64,000 nucleotides of DNA from Porphyrobacter sp. ULC335 (GCF_025917005.1 NZ_CP078091.1:2728001-2792000); one strand, 5' to 3'; shown: positions 1 through 10,160, numbered from the stretch's first letter. A program made the numbers and translations. The notes: generated from the letters alone by a model not told the origin.

Positions 1-776
1 CCATCACTGTCTCCGCCACTGCCGTCGCCGCCGCCCGAGTCCTTCTGCCGCATCGCATGAACCGGCTCCCACGGCGTGCCGACCAGCACTCCGCTCCCGA
101 ACAGCGCCACCGCCATCGCCGCTTCGTCGGCACGCGGCGCGCGCGAGAAGCGGCCGTTGTCGGCCCGCAATGCCTTTATCGCCGCGATCCCCGCAGCGGT
201 TCGCGGGTCAGCCTTGGCAAAACGGAAGATTGCCAGACCTGCGGTGAGAACGAGCAGGGCCACCAGAAAACCGGTCGGTTCGCCCAGCGCGCTCCCCGCC
301 CGCTGGCGATAGATGCCCACCACAAGCAGCGCGATAAACGGCGCGATCGATAGCCACCGCAGTTGCGTGTATTCCTCAGGGCGCAGCATCAGGCCGGCGC
401 GCTGCAATCGTGCCGCGACGCGATCGGCATGCAGCACGATCTGCTTGCGCGCATCGGCAAGGGTTAGAGGTCCGCCCGAACTCAGCAAAATTTTTGCCGC
501 GGGGGTCAGCGGCAGTGTTGCATCGGCCACCGCAAGGCTGTCCTTGCCCGCCTCAACCAGCACGCCGCGCACATAAAGATCGGCAAGCAGCGAATCGGTT
601 AGCCGCGTTCGTCCGCCCGCCAGCATTGCGATACTCTCCAGATCGTCTGGTACGGAGCGTCGCCCGGCCTGGCGAAGATTGGCGGGAATCCACCATGCAG
701 CAATGCCCGAAAAGCCGAGCAATACGGCGTAAAACAGCAGGAAATCGCCGCCCGTCCATGACGAGAACAGCTGCAT
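1..776 (-). CDS. TIGR04222 domain membrane protein (3' end cut by window edge)
   Basis: An open frame of 258 codons runs off the left edge with no stop. Three hydrophobic segments are visible at about residues 11-30, 142-156 and 168-186, with a soluble stretch between the first two that starts with a conserved-looking RTRLTDSLLADLYVRG region. The visible end turns Gly/Ser/Asp-rich (GGGDGSGGDSDG), as in TIGR04222 proteins, which finish in a Gly-rich tail. No enzymatic function is known for the family. The start ATG shares its A with the stop of the upstream gene (TGATG), so the two are probably translationally coupled. TIGR04222 proteins are known neighbours of the glycine-rich-domain protein found here. 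The C-terminus is outside the window. Confidence 0.75.
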   Translation of the reverse strand, partial: MQLFSSWTGGDFLLFYAVLLGFSGIAAWWIPANLRQAGRRSVPDDLESIAMLAGGRTRLTDSLLADLYVRGVLVEAGKDSLAVADATLPLTPAAKILLSSGGPLTLADARKQIVLHADRVAARLQRAGLMLRPEEYTQLRWLSIAPFIALLVVGIYRQRAGSALGEPTGFLVALLVLTAGLAIFRFAKADPRTAAGIAAIKALRADNGRFSRAPRADEAAMAVALFGSGVLVGTPWEPVHAMRQKDSGGGDGSGGDSD

Positions 777-1369
777 CACATTATCCTTCCCGCGAGCCAT
801 CCTGCCCCGAAGATCAGCAGGCCCAGCGCCAGAGCGACCCGGCGTGAAAGAAAGATACCATCGGAAAAGTTAACGCGAACTCCACGCGGATCGACGGAAA
901 AGCGGCGATGCGCGCCGGGCCAGATATCCGGCGGCGGTGCTTCGCCGAATGCCGCTTCATAGGCGGCGAACGTGCGAGCATATTGATGATAGAACCGCGC
1001 CCGCTCCGTCTCGCCGCCCTTGGTCGGGCCGTGGTGGAGATCGGCGCGCAGCACGTGCGGGCAGAAGGTCTGCCAATAATCGCGGCTGTAGGTGAGGTGG
1101 AGATGCCATGCCTGATCCACCGCGTCCGATGGCGTCACCTCGTGCCCGGCGGTGATGGCAAGGTAGCAGAAGCGCTTGTACTCGCCGATTACCCGCTCGG
1201 CATGGTTGATGCTCCAGCGGTTTTCGCGTGCGAGGCGGGCGGCAAAGGTGAGAGAAATGTCATCCGGCCCGATCCGATGATCGGCGATGCGCTGCCAGAG
1301 GGCGTCTTCAAGAGCACTCACGCCGTCAATCTTCGGCGAAATCGGCTCCGATAACAAGCCGGTGTTCAT
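776..1369 (-). CDS. Glycine-rich domain-containing protein (GRDP-like)
   Basis: 197 residues. The motif DQAWHLH at residues 85-91, followed by a Tyr/Trp-rich segment (TYSRDYW), matches proteins annotated as glycine-rich domain-containing (plant GRDP-related). A single hydrophobic segment at about 177-196 suggests a C-terminal membrane anchor. Function is unknown. The ATG start overlaps the rimM 3' end by 44 bp. An alternative GTG at 1321, four bases after the rimM stop, would give 181 residues and is plausible. The gene lies where trmD commonly follows rimM, so the pair with the next gene looks like an insertion into the ribosomal/SRP operon. The family call is from motif memory. Confidence 0.65.
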   Translation of the reverse strand: MNTGLLSEPISPKIDGVSALEDALWQRIADHRIGPDDISLTFAARLARENRWSINHAERVIGEYKRFCYLAITAGHEVTPSDAVDQAWHLHLTYSRDYWQTFCPHVLRADLHHGPTKGGETERARFYHQYARTFAAYEAAFGEAPPPDIWPGAHRRFSVDPRGVRVNFSDGIFLSRRVALALGLLIFGAGWLAGRIM

Positions 1370-1826
1370 CCCAATCCAGCACGGCTTTGGGGATCATCGG
1401 CACCATGAAGGTTTTGGGGCCCTTCTCGGGCACCGGGGCACGGGTGATTTCGATGATGTCGGTCGCGCCGAAATTCTCGATCGCGAGCACGCTACCGACG
1501 GTTTCGCCAGCATCGGTAACAACCGGAAGGCCGAGAAGGTCGGCGTGGTAAAACTCGCCCTCGGCAAGCGGGGGGAGTGCATCACGCGGGACAGTCAGCG
1601 CAGTGCCGCGCAGTTTCTCGGCATCGCCCCGCGACTGGCTTTCGGCGAGGCGGGCAATTGCGCCGCCCTTGCCGTCGTCCCTGATTTTTTGCAGTGTCAG
1701 AGCGCCTTCGTTGAAGCTCTTGTGCTTTGAAAGCGTGGTGACGCCTTCGCCGAACAGCTTCAGACGAACCTCGCCCGCCACCCCGTGCGCGCCGATGATG
1801 GCGGCGAGGGTGACGGGCTTGGTCAT
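1326..1826 (-). CDS. rimM: Ribosome maturation factor RimM
   Basis: 166 residues, the usual size. RimM binds ribosomal protein S19 and helps mature the 3' domain of 16S rRNA in the 30S subunit. The N-terminal beta-barrel signature IIGAHGVAGEVRL is at residues 10-22. The second (PRC-type) barrel covers roughly residues 88-166 and contains GEFYHADLLGLPV and VPMIPKAVLDWD. It lies 5 bp downstream of rpsP in the same direction, the standard ffh-rpsP-rimM order. The expected next genes trmD and rplS are not in the window. Instead the downstream gene overlaps the rimM end. Confidence 0.97.
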   Translation of the reverse strand: MTKPVTLAAIIGAHGVAGEVRLKLFGEGVTTLSKHKSFNEGALTLQKIRDDGKGGAIARLAESQSRGDAEKLRGTALTVPRDALPPLAEGEFYHADLLGLPVVTDAGETVGSVLAIENFGATDIIEITRAPVPEKGPKTFMVPMIPKAVLDWDEHRLVIGADFAED

Positions 1827-1831
1827 GGCAA

Positions 1832-2344
1832 TCAGCCTTCGGCCTGTTCGTCAGCAGCAGGCGCTTCTTCAGCGGCGGCTTCTTCAGCGGCGGGCGCTTC
1901 TTCGGCAGCAGCTTCTTCAGCGACCGGCGCTTCTTCGGCGGCAGGAGCCGGAGCAGCCGCAGCGGCCTTTGCTTCTTCTTCAGCGGCGCGTGCGGCTTCT
2001 TCAGCCTCGGCGATCTTGGACGCACGCTCTTCAGCGCGATCCTTGGCCTTCTCGCCCGGCTCGCCCTTCTTGGGGTTCACGCGGGCTGCACGTTCCTTGA
2101 TGCCGGCGGCGTCGAGGAAACGGGCGACGCGGTCAGTCGGCTGCGCGCCAACGCCGAGCCAGTAACGGGCGCGGTCTTCGATCAGCTTGACGCGGTCGGC
2201 GCTGTCCTTGGCGAGCAGCGGGTTGTAGGTGCCGATCTGCTCGAGATACTTGCCGTCGCGCGGGCTGCGGCTGTTGGCGACGACGATGCGGTAATAGGGA
2301 CGCTTCTTGGCACCGCCGCGCGAAAGCCGGATGGAAATGGACAT
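1832..2344 (-). CDS. rpsP: 30S ribosomal protein S16 with a long Ala/Glu-rich tail
   Basis: S16 is a core 30S protein needed for assembly of the 16S 5' domain. Residues 1 to about 85 are a standard S16 ([26 protein letters not shown]). The protein runs to 170 residues, about twice the normal length, because of a C-terminal tail (from about residue 100) of imperfect [13 protein letters not shown] repeats. Ala-rich S16 tails are seen in other sphingomonads, but the tail's length is notable. The start ATG has a purine-rich AAAGGTAG upstream. It lies between ffh and rimM and is probably cotranscribed with them. Confidence 0.97.
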   Translation of the reverse strand: MSISIRLSRGGAKKRPYYRIVVANSRSPRDGKYLEQIGTYNPLLAKDSADRVKLIEDRARYWLGVGAQPTDRVARFLDAAGIKERAARVNPKKGEPGEKAKDRAEERASKIAEAEEAARAAEEEAKAAAAAPAPAAEEAPVAEEAAAEEAPAAEEAAAEEAPAADEQAEG

Positions 2345-2405
2345 GGAATGCTACCTTTCGATTGAAATTGAATGGATATGTTGAACTGAAACGATTGAAC
2401 TGAAA

Positions 2406-3878
2406 CTATTTCTTGATCCGCGGTGGGCCGCCGAGGCCGGGCAATCCGCCCATACCCCCCATCCCGCCGGGGCCGCCCAGACCGGGGAGGCCGCCGCCGC
2501 CCATGCCGCCCATCGGGCCGCCAGCGCCGCCCATACCGCCACCGCCGAACATCGATGCAAGGCCCTTCAGCCCGCCCATCTTCTTGATCTGCTTCATGGC
2601 GCGGGCCATTTCCTGATGCATCTTCAGGACCTTGTTGACCGTCTGCACATCAGTGCCGCTGCCTGCCGCGACGCGCTTCTTGCGCTTGGCATTCATCAGG
2701 TCGGGGTTGGCGCGTTCCTTGGCGGTCATCGATCCGATGATCGCTTCCATGTGCAGCAGGACCTTGTCGTCCATGCCGGAGTTGGCCATCGCCGCCTTGG
2801 CCTTCTTCATGCCAGGCATCATGCCCGCCAGCATGCCGAGCCCGCCCATGTTGCGCATCTGCTTGAGCTGCATGGCGAGATCGTTGAGGTCGAACTTGCC
2901 CTTCTCCAGATTGCGGGCGAGCTTTTCGGCGTCCTCTTCCTTGATCGTCGCAGCCGCGCGCTCGACGAGGCTGACGACGTCGCCCATGCCAAGGATGCGG
3001 TCGGCGACAGAACCGGGACGGAACGGCTCGATCGCGTCGAGCTTTTCGCCGGTGCCGGCAAACTTGATCGGCTTGCCGGTAACCGCGCGCATCGAAAGCG
3101 CCGCACCGCCGCGGGCATCGCCGTCCATGCGGGTCAGCACCACACCGGTCAGCGGCACTTCGCCGCTGAAGCTCTGGGCTACGTTGACCGCGTCTTGACC
3201 GGTCAGACTGTCGACCACCAGCAGCACTTCGTTCGGGGCCGAAACGCTGGCGACGGCCTTCATCTCGGCCATGAGCGCATCGTCGACATGCAGGCGGCCC
3301 GCGGTGTCGAGCAGAAGCACGTCAAAATTCTGGAGCCGCGCCGATTCCATCGCCCGGCGCGCGATATCGACAGGCTGCTGGCCGGCGACGATCGGCAGGG
3401 TCGCAACATCGACCTGGGTGCCGAGCACCGCAAGCTGCTCCTGCGCGGCCGGACGGTTGACGTCGAGCGAGGCCATCAAGGCCTTCTTGCCGTGGCGTTC
3501 GCGGATCAGCTTGGCGAGCTTGGCGGTGGTTGTGGTTTTCCCCGAGCCTTGCAGGCCGACCATCATGATCACGACCGGCGGCTTGGCATCGAGGCGCAGG
3601 CCTTCGACCTCCATACCGCCCAGCGTTTCGACCAGCTCGTCATGGACGATCTTGATGACCTGCTGGCCCGGCGTGACCGAACGCAGCACGTCCTGGCCAA
3701 CAGCCTTTTCGGTGACGGCGTCGATGAAGCGGCGGGCAACAGGCAAGGCGACATCGGCTTCGAGCAGCGCAATGCGGACTTCGCGCATCGCATCGCGCAC
3801 GTCCTGCTCGCGCAGGGCGCCGCGGCCCTTGAGCTTGTCAAAGACCCCGCCAAGACGGTCTGACAGCGTGTCGAACAT
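2406..3878 (-). CDS. ffh: Signal recognition particle protein Ffh (SRP54)
   Basis: SRP GTPase that binds signal sequences and 4.5S RNA and docks with FtsY for co-translational membrane targeting. About 490 residues: N domain, then G domain with GLQGSGKTTTTAK near residues 108-120 and DTAGR near 191-195, then the methionine-rich M domain. The last 50 or so residues are a Gly/Met/Pro low-complexity tail (GGMGGAGGP and similar). The ATG at 3878 is chosen because AAGGAGAAG lies about 6-9 bases upstream. A TTG two codons earlier is also in frame but worse placed. First gene of the ffh-rpsP-rimM run. Confidence 0.97.
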   Translation of the reverse strand: MFDTLSDRLGGVFDKLKGRGALREQDVRDAMREVRIALLEADVALPVARRFIDAVTEKAVGQDVLRSVTPGQQVIKIVHDELVETLGGMEVEGLRLDAKPPVVIMMVGLQGSGKTTTTAKLAKLIRERHGKKALMASLDVNRPAAQEQLAVLGTQVDVATLPIVAGQQPVDIARRAMESARLQNFDVLLLDTAGRLHVDDALMAEMKAVASVSAPNEVLLVVDSLTGQDAVNVAQSFSGEVPLTGVVLTRMDGDARGGAALSMRAVTGKPIKFAGTGEKLDAIEPFRPGSVADRILGMGDVVSLVERAAATIKEEDAEKLARNLEKGKFDLNDLAMQLKQMRNMGGLGMLAGMMPGMKKAKAAMANSGMDDKVLLHMEAIIGSMTAKERANPDLMNAKRKKRVAAGSGTDVQTVNKVLKMHQEMARAMKQIKKMGGLKGLASMFGGGGMGGAGGPMGGMGGGGLPGLGGPGGMGGMGGLPGLGGPPRIKK

Positions 3879-4010
3879 CGCCAACTTCTCCTTGCCGACG
3901 CCGCAGCGTCCGCATCATGCGAAAAACGCCGGCGGACGAAACCTCGTCGGCCAGCGTTGCGAAGGGGGCTCCGTTAGGGAGCGAACTCTCCGACTTTGAT
4001 CAATAGTGAC

Positions 4011-4086
4011 TGGTGGAGCCTAGCGGGATCGAACCGCTGACCTCAACACTGCCAGTGTTGCGCTCTCCCAGCTGAGCTAAGGCCCC
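4011..4086 (-). tRNA. tRNA-Ala (anticodon GGC)
   Basis: 76-nt cloverleaf including an encoded CCA. The acceptor arms GGGGCCT and AGGCTCC pair with one G-U. The D-arm reads GCTCAGCTGGGAGAGC. The anticodon stem CAACA/TGTTG holds the loop CTGGCAG with anticodon GGC, and the T-arm contains GGTTCGATCC. It reads GCC/GCU alanine codons. A well-formed promoter lies about 50 bp upstream. Confidence 0.97.
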
Positions 4087-4136
4087 GAACCAGTCATCAT
4101 GCGAGCTGGACATGGTGTCCTGCTCGCGGGAGGCGG

Positions 4137-4165
4137 CCATTAGTGGGGCCGCCTCCCCCATGCAA
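4137..4165 (-). promoter_or_regulatory. Candidate promoter for tRNA-Ala
   Basis: Read on the minus strand: TTGCAT (4165-4160), exactly 17 bp, then TAATGG (4142-4137), about 50 bp before the tRNA. The spacer is G-rich, and the -10 region lies within a strong palindrome (GGGAGGCGGCC and its complement, 4128-4157). That palindrome may also end transcription from the gene upstream. Inferred from spacing and position only. Confidence 0.45.
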
Positions 4166-4173
4166 GCGAAAAA

Positions 4174-4518
4174 TCAGTTTTCGTCGCCGTCGTCTTCGCC
4201 GGTCCCGGTCGAAACGCCCAGATCGTCATCGCCGCCGAGGTCGACGTCATTGTCCGGCGAATCGCCGTCCTCGTCGATGTCCTCGATGTCTTCGAGATCG
4301 GCCAGATCGTCATCGCCGCCCAGATCGGCGTCAGCGTCAACATCGACCTTCTTCTGGACTTCCTCGAAGGGAATCGGCTGCTTCGACTTGAGCACCGGCT
4401 CCGGCGACCAGGTTTCGCCGCATTCGATGCAGCTCACCGGATCATCCTTGCCCAGATCGTAGAACCGTTCGCCGCACTTGGGGCAGGTACGCTTGGTACC
4501 CCATTCAGGCTTCGCCAT
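4174..4518 (-). CDS. TIGR02300 family zinc-ribbon protein
   Basis: 114 residues. The N-terminal third, with WGTKRTCPKCGERFYDL followed by CIECG, carries two CxxC pairs of a zinc ribbon characteristic of TIGR02300, an alphaproteobacterial family of unknown function. The rest is extremely acidic (runs such as DLGGDDDL and DEDGDSPDNDVD) and probably disordered. The ATG at 4518 is preferred over one two codons earlier (4524), because the GAGGA ribosome site lies about 7 bases before 4518 but only 1-2 bases before 4524. Monocistronic. It lies divergent from aroA, as is common in this order. Confidence 0.9.
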   Translation of the reverse strand: MAKPEWGTKRTCPKCGERFYDLGKDDPVSCIECGETWSPEPVLKSKQPIPFEEVQKKVDVDADADLGGDDDLADLEDIEDIDEDGDSPDNDVDLGGDDDLGVSTGTGEDDGDEN

Positions 4519-4690
4519 CGTCATTCCTCAAAACAGACCGGCCCTGATCAGCGGGCGGGCCAAAAACTGCACAATCGTGTTTGGATTGATCAAGAATAGT
4601 GGGTTGCGGCAAGACCTTTATCAAGGCCCCTGCCGACTAGCGCGGCGCGCCTTGCCAGAAGCGCGGGGCGCTGTCAAAGACCGCGACCTT

Positions 4691-6010
4691 ATGACCAACC
4701 ACCGTTTTTCCGCCGTCGGCCCGCTGAAGGGCACGATCCGCGTCCCCGGCGACAAGTCGATAAGTCACCGATCGCTGATGTTCGCCGGGCTTGCGGTGGG
4801 ACGGAGCACGATCCACGGCCTTCTTGAAGGCGAGGACGTGCTGGCCACCGCCGCGGCGATGCGCGCATTCGGTGCGCAGATCGCCCGCGGTGGAGACGGC
4901 ACCTGGACGGTGGATGGTGTTGGTGTCGGCAGCCTGCTTGAACCGAAGCAGGCGCTCGACATGGGCAATTCGGGCACCTCCACACGGCTGCTGATGGGGC
5001 TGGTTGCGAGCCACGGCATAACAACGACCTTCACCGGCGACGCCAGCCTTTCGGGCCGCCCGATGAAGCGCGTGATCGATCCGTTGTCACAGATGGGCGC
5101 TTCGATCGAGGCTTCAGCGGGCGGCACCCTCCCCCTGATGCTGCGCGGCGCCAGCCCTGCTGTGCCTATCACCTACCGCCTTCCGGTGGCGAGCGCGCAG
5201 GTCAAAAGCGCGGTGCTGCTGGCGGGCCTCAACACCCCCGGCATCACCCGCGTGATCGAACCTATCCCAACCCGCGACCACACCGAGCGGATGCTGACCG
5301 GCTTCGGTGCGAAGCTGGAGGTTGGCGAAGAAAACGGCGAGACTGTGATCGCTATCCACGGCGAGGCTGACCTCAAACCGATGGACGTGACGGTGCCGGG
5401 CGACCCGTCTTCCGCCGCCTTCTTCATGGTAGCCGCCACACTGGTGCCGGGCAGCGATCTCACCATCATGAATGTCGGCCTCAACCCGACCCGCGCCGGA
5501 CTGCTTCAGGTGCTGCGCCAGATGGGCGCGGACATTACCGATGTCGATGCCCGCGAAGTGGGCGGCGAGCCGGTGGCCGACCTGCGCGTACGCCATGCTG
5601 TGCTGACCGGCATTGATGTCGATCCGGCCATCGCCCCTGCCATGATCGACGAATTCCCCGTGCTGTTCGTCGCCGCAGCGCTCGCCAGCGGCACCACCCG
5701 CACCACCGGCCTTGAAGAACTCCGCGTCAAGGAAAGCGACCGCCTTGCCACCATGGCCGCCGCGCTCCAGCTGGCGGGCGCGCGGGTCGAGGAGACCGAG
5801 GACGGCCTGACGATCCACGGCAGCGGGGGCGAGCCTCTTCCCGGCACGCCCGAGGGCGCGAGCGTCGCCACCCGGCTCGATCACCGCATTGCGATGAGCA
5901 TGGCGGTGGCGGGCCTCGTCAGCCGCAATGGCGTGAGCGTGGACGATACCAGCCCGATCAACACCAGCTTCCCGACCTTTATGGGCCTGCTGGACGAGGC
6001 GGCTGCGTGA
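4691..6010 (+). CDS. aroA: 3-phosphoshikimate 1-carboxyvinyltransferase (EPSP synthase), class II-like
   Basis: Sixth step of the shikimate pathway: transfers enolpyruvyl from PEP to shikimate-3-phosphate. 439 residues. Signatures are PGDKSISHRS near residues 20-29, LDMGNSGTSTRLLMG, SAQVKSAVLLAG, TRDHTERM, NPTRAG and EELRVKESDRL. The combination GDKS, SAQVK, RDHTE and NPTR matches the marker set used for class II (CP4-like) enzymes. However, the residue that is Ala in CP4 (GNAATG) is Gly here (GNSGTS). The start ATG is the one placed just before the conserved N-terminus. The next gene overlaps its stop by 4 bp. Confidence 0.97.
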   Translation: MTNHRFSAVGPLKGTIRVPGDKSISHRSLMFAGLAVGRSTIHGLLEGEDVLATAAAMRAFGAQIARGGDGTWTVDGVGVGSLLEPKQALDMGNSGTSTRLLMGLVASHGITTTFTGDASLSGRPMKRVIDPLSQMGASIEASAGGTLPLMLRGASPAVPITYRLPVASAQVKSAVLLAGLNTPGITRVIEPIPTRDHTERMLTGFGAKLEVGEENGETVIAIHGEADLKPMDVTVPGDPSSAAFFMVAATLVPGSDLTIMNVGLNPTRAGLLQVLRQMGADITDVDAREVGGEPVADLRVRHAVLTGIDVDPAIAPAMIDEFPVLFVAAALASGTTRTTGLEELRVKESDRLATMAAALQLAGARVEETEDGLTIHGSGGEPLPGTPEGASVATRLDHRIAMSMAVAGLVSRNGVSVDDTSPINTSFPTFMGLLDEAAA

Positions 6011-6279
6011 ACACCCCGCTCGATTGGCCGAGTATCGTCGGCCTTTGCGGTACAGCCTGCATCATCGGCGCCTACGCCTATCTGACGCTGGCGAAGGTCA
6101 CCAATCCCTTCGCGCTCCACGGCACCAACCTGCTGGGTGCGGCGTTACTGACGGTGTCGCTGATCTACCACACAAACTGGGCAAGCCTGGTGCTGGAAGG
6201 CTTCTGGGCAGCAATCGCGATTTTCGGGTTGATCAGGGCGTGGCGGCGGCGCGCGATCGAGGATAGGGAAGGCGCATGA
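6007..6279 (+). CDS. Small membrane protein, CBU_0592-like
   Basis: 90 residues with three hydrophobic segments (about 8-28, 36-54 and 58-76) and a basic C-terminus (RAWRRRAIEDR). It resembles the small inner-membrane proteins annotated CBU_0592 family (NLLGAALL, LEGFWAAIAIFGL), whose function is unknown. The start is a GTG in a GTGA overlap with the aroA stop, so translation is probably coupled. Part of a tight five-gene run aroA to cmk. Confidence 0.75.
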   Translation: MNTPLDWPSIVGLCGTACIIGAYAYLTLAKVTNPFALHGTNLLGAALLTVSLIYHTNWASLVLEGFWAAIAIFGLIRAWRRRAIEDREGA

Positions 6280-6518
6280 AGCGCACGCTCCTGCACCTCG
6301 GACAATCCCCGTTAAAGCGGCGGTTCGTGGCCGCGGTGCTATTGATGGGGACGGCGGCGGCGGTGACATGGCTGCGCGCTTCGGGCGGTCAGTTCTGGAT
6401 CGAGCTCGGGCTCAATCTGCTTGCCGCCTGGGCCGCCTTCGGCTTCCTCCACTTCCGCTGGCGCGCGCGAGAGGAGCGTGAAATGACACCCGACAAAGTG
6501 GAGGACATCTTTTCATGA
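6276..6518 (+). CDS. Small hypothetical two-segment membrane protein
   Basis: 80 residues. Basic N-terminus, hydrophobic segments at about 17-35 and 40-60, then a charged tail (RWRAREEREMTPDKVEDIFS). No family is recognised. It overlaps the genes on both sides by 4 bp (ATGA at each junction), which supports it being real and cotranscribed. Role unknown. Confidence 0.65.
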   Translation: MKRTLLHLGQSPLKRRFVAAVLLMGTAAAVTWLRASGGQFWIELGLNLLAAWAAFGFLHFRWRAREEREMTPDKVEDIFS

Positions 6519-7531
6519 TCGCCAAATCCCTGGCCGCCGCTGCCTTCGCCTTGCTCCCGCTGGCAGCGCAAGCCCAGCACGCCGAGCTACCCACTGATCC
6601 TGCCGCAGACTGGTCCGTCGCGACCTCGGAACATCGCGTCGCGGTTGAGGGCGGCAAGGTCTGGGCGCGGGTCAACGGCGTGATCGGTGAAGGGGCGACG
6701 CCCGTCATCATGATCCACGGCGGCCCCGGTGGCACGCATCTCAATTTCGGGAACCTCATCAGCCTTGCCGACCAGCGCCCGGTGATCCTGTATGACCAGC
6801 TCGACAGCGGCATGTCCGACCATCCCGAGAACCCCGCCAACTGGAAGCCGGAGCGCTTCGTTGCCGAGCTTGAGGCGATCCGCAAGGAACTCGGCGTGGA
6901 GCGTTGGCATGTGATTGGCCACAGCTGGGGATCGGCCCTCGCGCTCGAGTATGCCGCAGCCTATCCGCAACACACAGCCTCGGCCGTGCTGAGCGGCACC
7001 TTCATTTCCACGCCGCACTGGATCACGGGCACCAACCTCCTCATCCGCGAGTTGCCCGACGACGTCGCCGCTGCAATCCGCGCCTGCGAAGGTCCTAATC
7101 CGCCCGCAGCCGTGGTGTGCGAACCGGCCACCGCCGCCTTCTACAGCGCATTCAACGGCCGACCCGACCGCCCCGCCCCCTCGCCCGAAGCCCGGGCCTA
7201 TCGCAATCGCTATGGCGGCAAGGGATTCAATGCGACCGTCTACAACGCCATGTGGGGGCCGACCGAGTTCCGCGCCTCGGGCCCTTTGGCGACCTATGAT
7301 GCGACCCACCTGCTGCCCCGCGTGGACGGCAGCCGCGTGATGTACGTCGTCGGCCAGTATGATGAGGCGCGGATCGACACGGTGCAGGATTTCGTCGCGC
7401 TCACGCCGGGCGCGGAACTTGCGGTCGTCCCCGGCGGCAGCCACGCCTATATCTCCGAACGCCCCGAAGTGGCCGAAGCGATTTACCGCGACTGGATGAA
7501 CCGCATCGACGCGCGCGAGAAAGCCGAATGA
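6515..7531 (+). CDS. Exported alpha/beta hydrolase, proline iminopeptidase-like (S33 family)
   Basis: 338 residues with a signal peptide (about residues 1-20, ending AQA). The oxyanion region HGGPGG (68-73), nucleophile elbow GHSWGS with Ser137, a later Asp in VVGQYDE and His in GGSHAY give a full alpha/beta-hydrolase triad of the proline iminopeptidase type. Likely a periplasmic peptidase or esterase. The true substrate cannot be read from sequence. It overlaps neighbours by 4 bp on both sides. Confidence 0.85.
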   Translation: MIAKSLAAAAFALLPLAAQAQHAELPTDPAADWSVATSEHRVAVEGGKVWARVNGVIGEGATPVIMIHGGPGGTHLNFGNLISLADQRPVILYDQLDSGMSDHPENPANWKPERFVAELEAIRKELGVERWHVIGHSWGSALALEYAAAYPQHTASAVLSGTFISTPHWITGTNLLIRELPDDVAAAIRACEGPNPPAAVVCEPATAAFYSAFNGRPDRPAPSPEARAYRNRYGGKGFNATVYNAMWGPTEFRASGPLATYDATHLLPRVDGSRVMYVVGQYDEARIDTVQDFVALTPGAELAVVPGGSHAYISERPEVAEAIYRDWMNRIDAREKAE

Positions 7532-8148
7532 TCATTGCCGTTGACGGCCCGACCGCGAGCGGAAAGGGCACCATAGCCAAGGCCTTGGCCGCGCATTTCG
7601 GGCTTCCGCATCTCGATACCGGGCTGCTCTACCGAGCGGTCGGGCGGCAGGTGCAGATCAATGGCGGCAATCCCGATGATCCGCACGATGCGCTGGCCGC
7701 CTGCGAGTTTCCCGAGAGCCTGCTTGAAGATTCGTCCCTGCGCTCGGAAGAGGTCGGCGGCTTCGCGAGCCGCGTCTCGGTGCACCCGGGCGTGCGCCAC
7801 GCGCTTTACGAACGCCAGCGCGCCTTTGCCTTGCAGGAAGGCGGCGCTGTGCTGGACGGGCGCGATATCGGCACCGTGATCGCGCCGGAGGCTCCCGTGA
7901 AGCTGTTCGTCACCGCCAGCGTCGCCGAACGCGCCCGCCGCCGCTGGCTGGAAATGACGGGACGCGGGATCGACGTCCTCCTCGCCGCGATCGAGCGAGA
8001 CATCGCCGCGCGCGACGCCCGCGACATGAACCGCGCCGACGCCCCGCTGATGGCGGCTCCCGGCGCGCTCGTGATCGACACCACCCACTTCGGCCGCGAT
8101 GCCGCAATCGAAGCGGCCATCGAAGCGGTCCAAACGCGCCTCGGCTGA
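7528..8148 (+). CDS. cmk: Cytidylate kinase
   Basis: 206 residues. Phosphorylates CMP and dCMP with ATP. The P-loop GPTASGKGT is at residues 7-15. Also seen are LDTGLLYRAV, the GRDIGTV motif, and a lid region with ARRRW and RDARDMNRADAPL. It starts in an ATGA overlap with the hydrolase gene. Placement just before rpsA is the classical cmk-rpsA order. Confidence 0.97.
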   Translation: MIIAVDGPTASGKGTIAKALAAHFGLPHLDTGLLYRAVGRQVQINGGNPDDPHDALAACEFPESLLEDSSLRSEEVGGFASRVSVHPGVRHALYERQRAFALQEGGAVLDGRDIGTVIAPEAPVKLFVTASVAERARRRWLEMTGRGIDVLLAAIERDIAARDARDMNRADAPLMAAPGALVIDTTHFGRDAAIEAAIEAVQTRLG

Positions 8149-8161
8149 CAGGCGGTTTCCC

Positions 8162-8190
8162 TTGCATTTTGGCCCGCTCTCGCCTAGGCG
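8162..8190 (+). promoter_or_regulatory. Candidate rpsA promoter
   Basis: TTGCAT (8162-8167), 17 bp, TAGGCG (8185-8190). It sits in the 218-bp cmk-rpsA gap, giving a leader of about 170 nt before the rpsA ATG. A long leader on an S1 gene fits autogenous control as in other bacteria, but no specific leader structure is claimed. Confidence 0.4.
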
Positions 8191-8366
8191 CGCGGCCGTT
8201 CAAGCAATCCTTCAGTGGTTGAAGAACCCGCACGCAATCGCATTCGGCGGCGCGCGGAAGTCGGCCTCTTGCCCTGCCAGCCCGCGCAATGGTGCACGGG
8301 AAGCAGTTTAAGACCCCGGAAAAACCGGCGGCCGGTAGCACAACGAACACAGGACTAAACCTGACT

Positions 8367-10073
<1,707 letters not shown>

Positions 10074-10088
10074 TGCGTTTTGAGGATG

Positions 10089-10160
10089 CTCGCCCCTCCG
10101 GGCGAGCGTCTTCGTCAATCCGAAAGGCCCGCCCGCTCAACCGAGCAGGCGGGCCTTTTC
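10089..10160 (+). terminator. rpsA intrinsic terminator(s)
   Basis: A first hairpin, GCTCGCC/GGCGAGC (10089-10108), follows the stop. A stronger one has the arm AAGGCCCGCC (10124-10133) pairing with GGCGGGCCTT (10148-10157), loop around CTCAACCGAG, and leads into TTTTC. Confidence 0.85.

Noticed and set aside
2616..3863. 415-codon plus-strand frame opposite ffh
   Set aside because: Antisense of a strongly conserved GTPase gene; no recognisable protein features.
4128..4157. GGGAGGCGGCC palindrome as terminator of the TIGR02300 gene
   Set aside because: The stem is strong but has no T run, and the same bases form the spacer and -10 of the tRNA-Ala promoter, so it is noted there rather than listed as a terminator.
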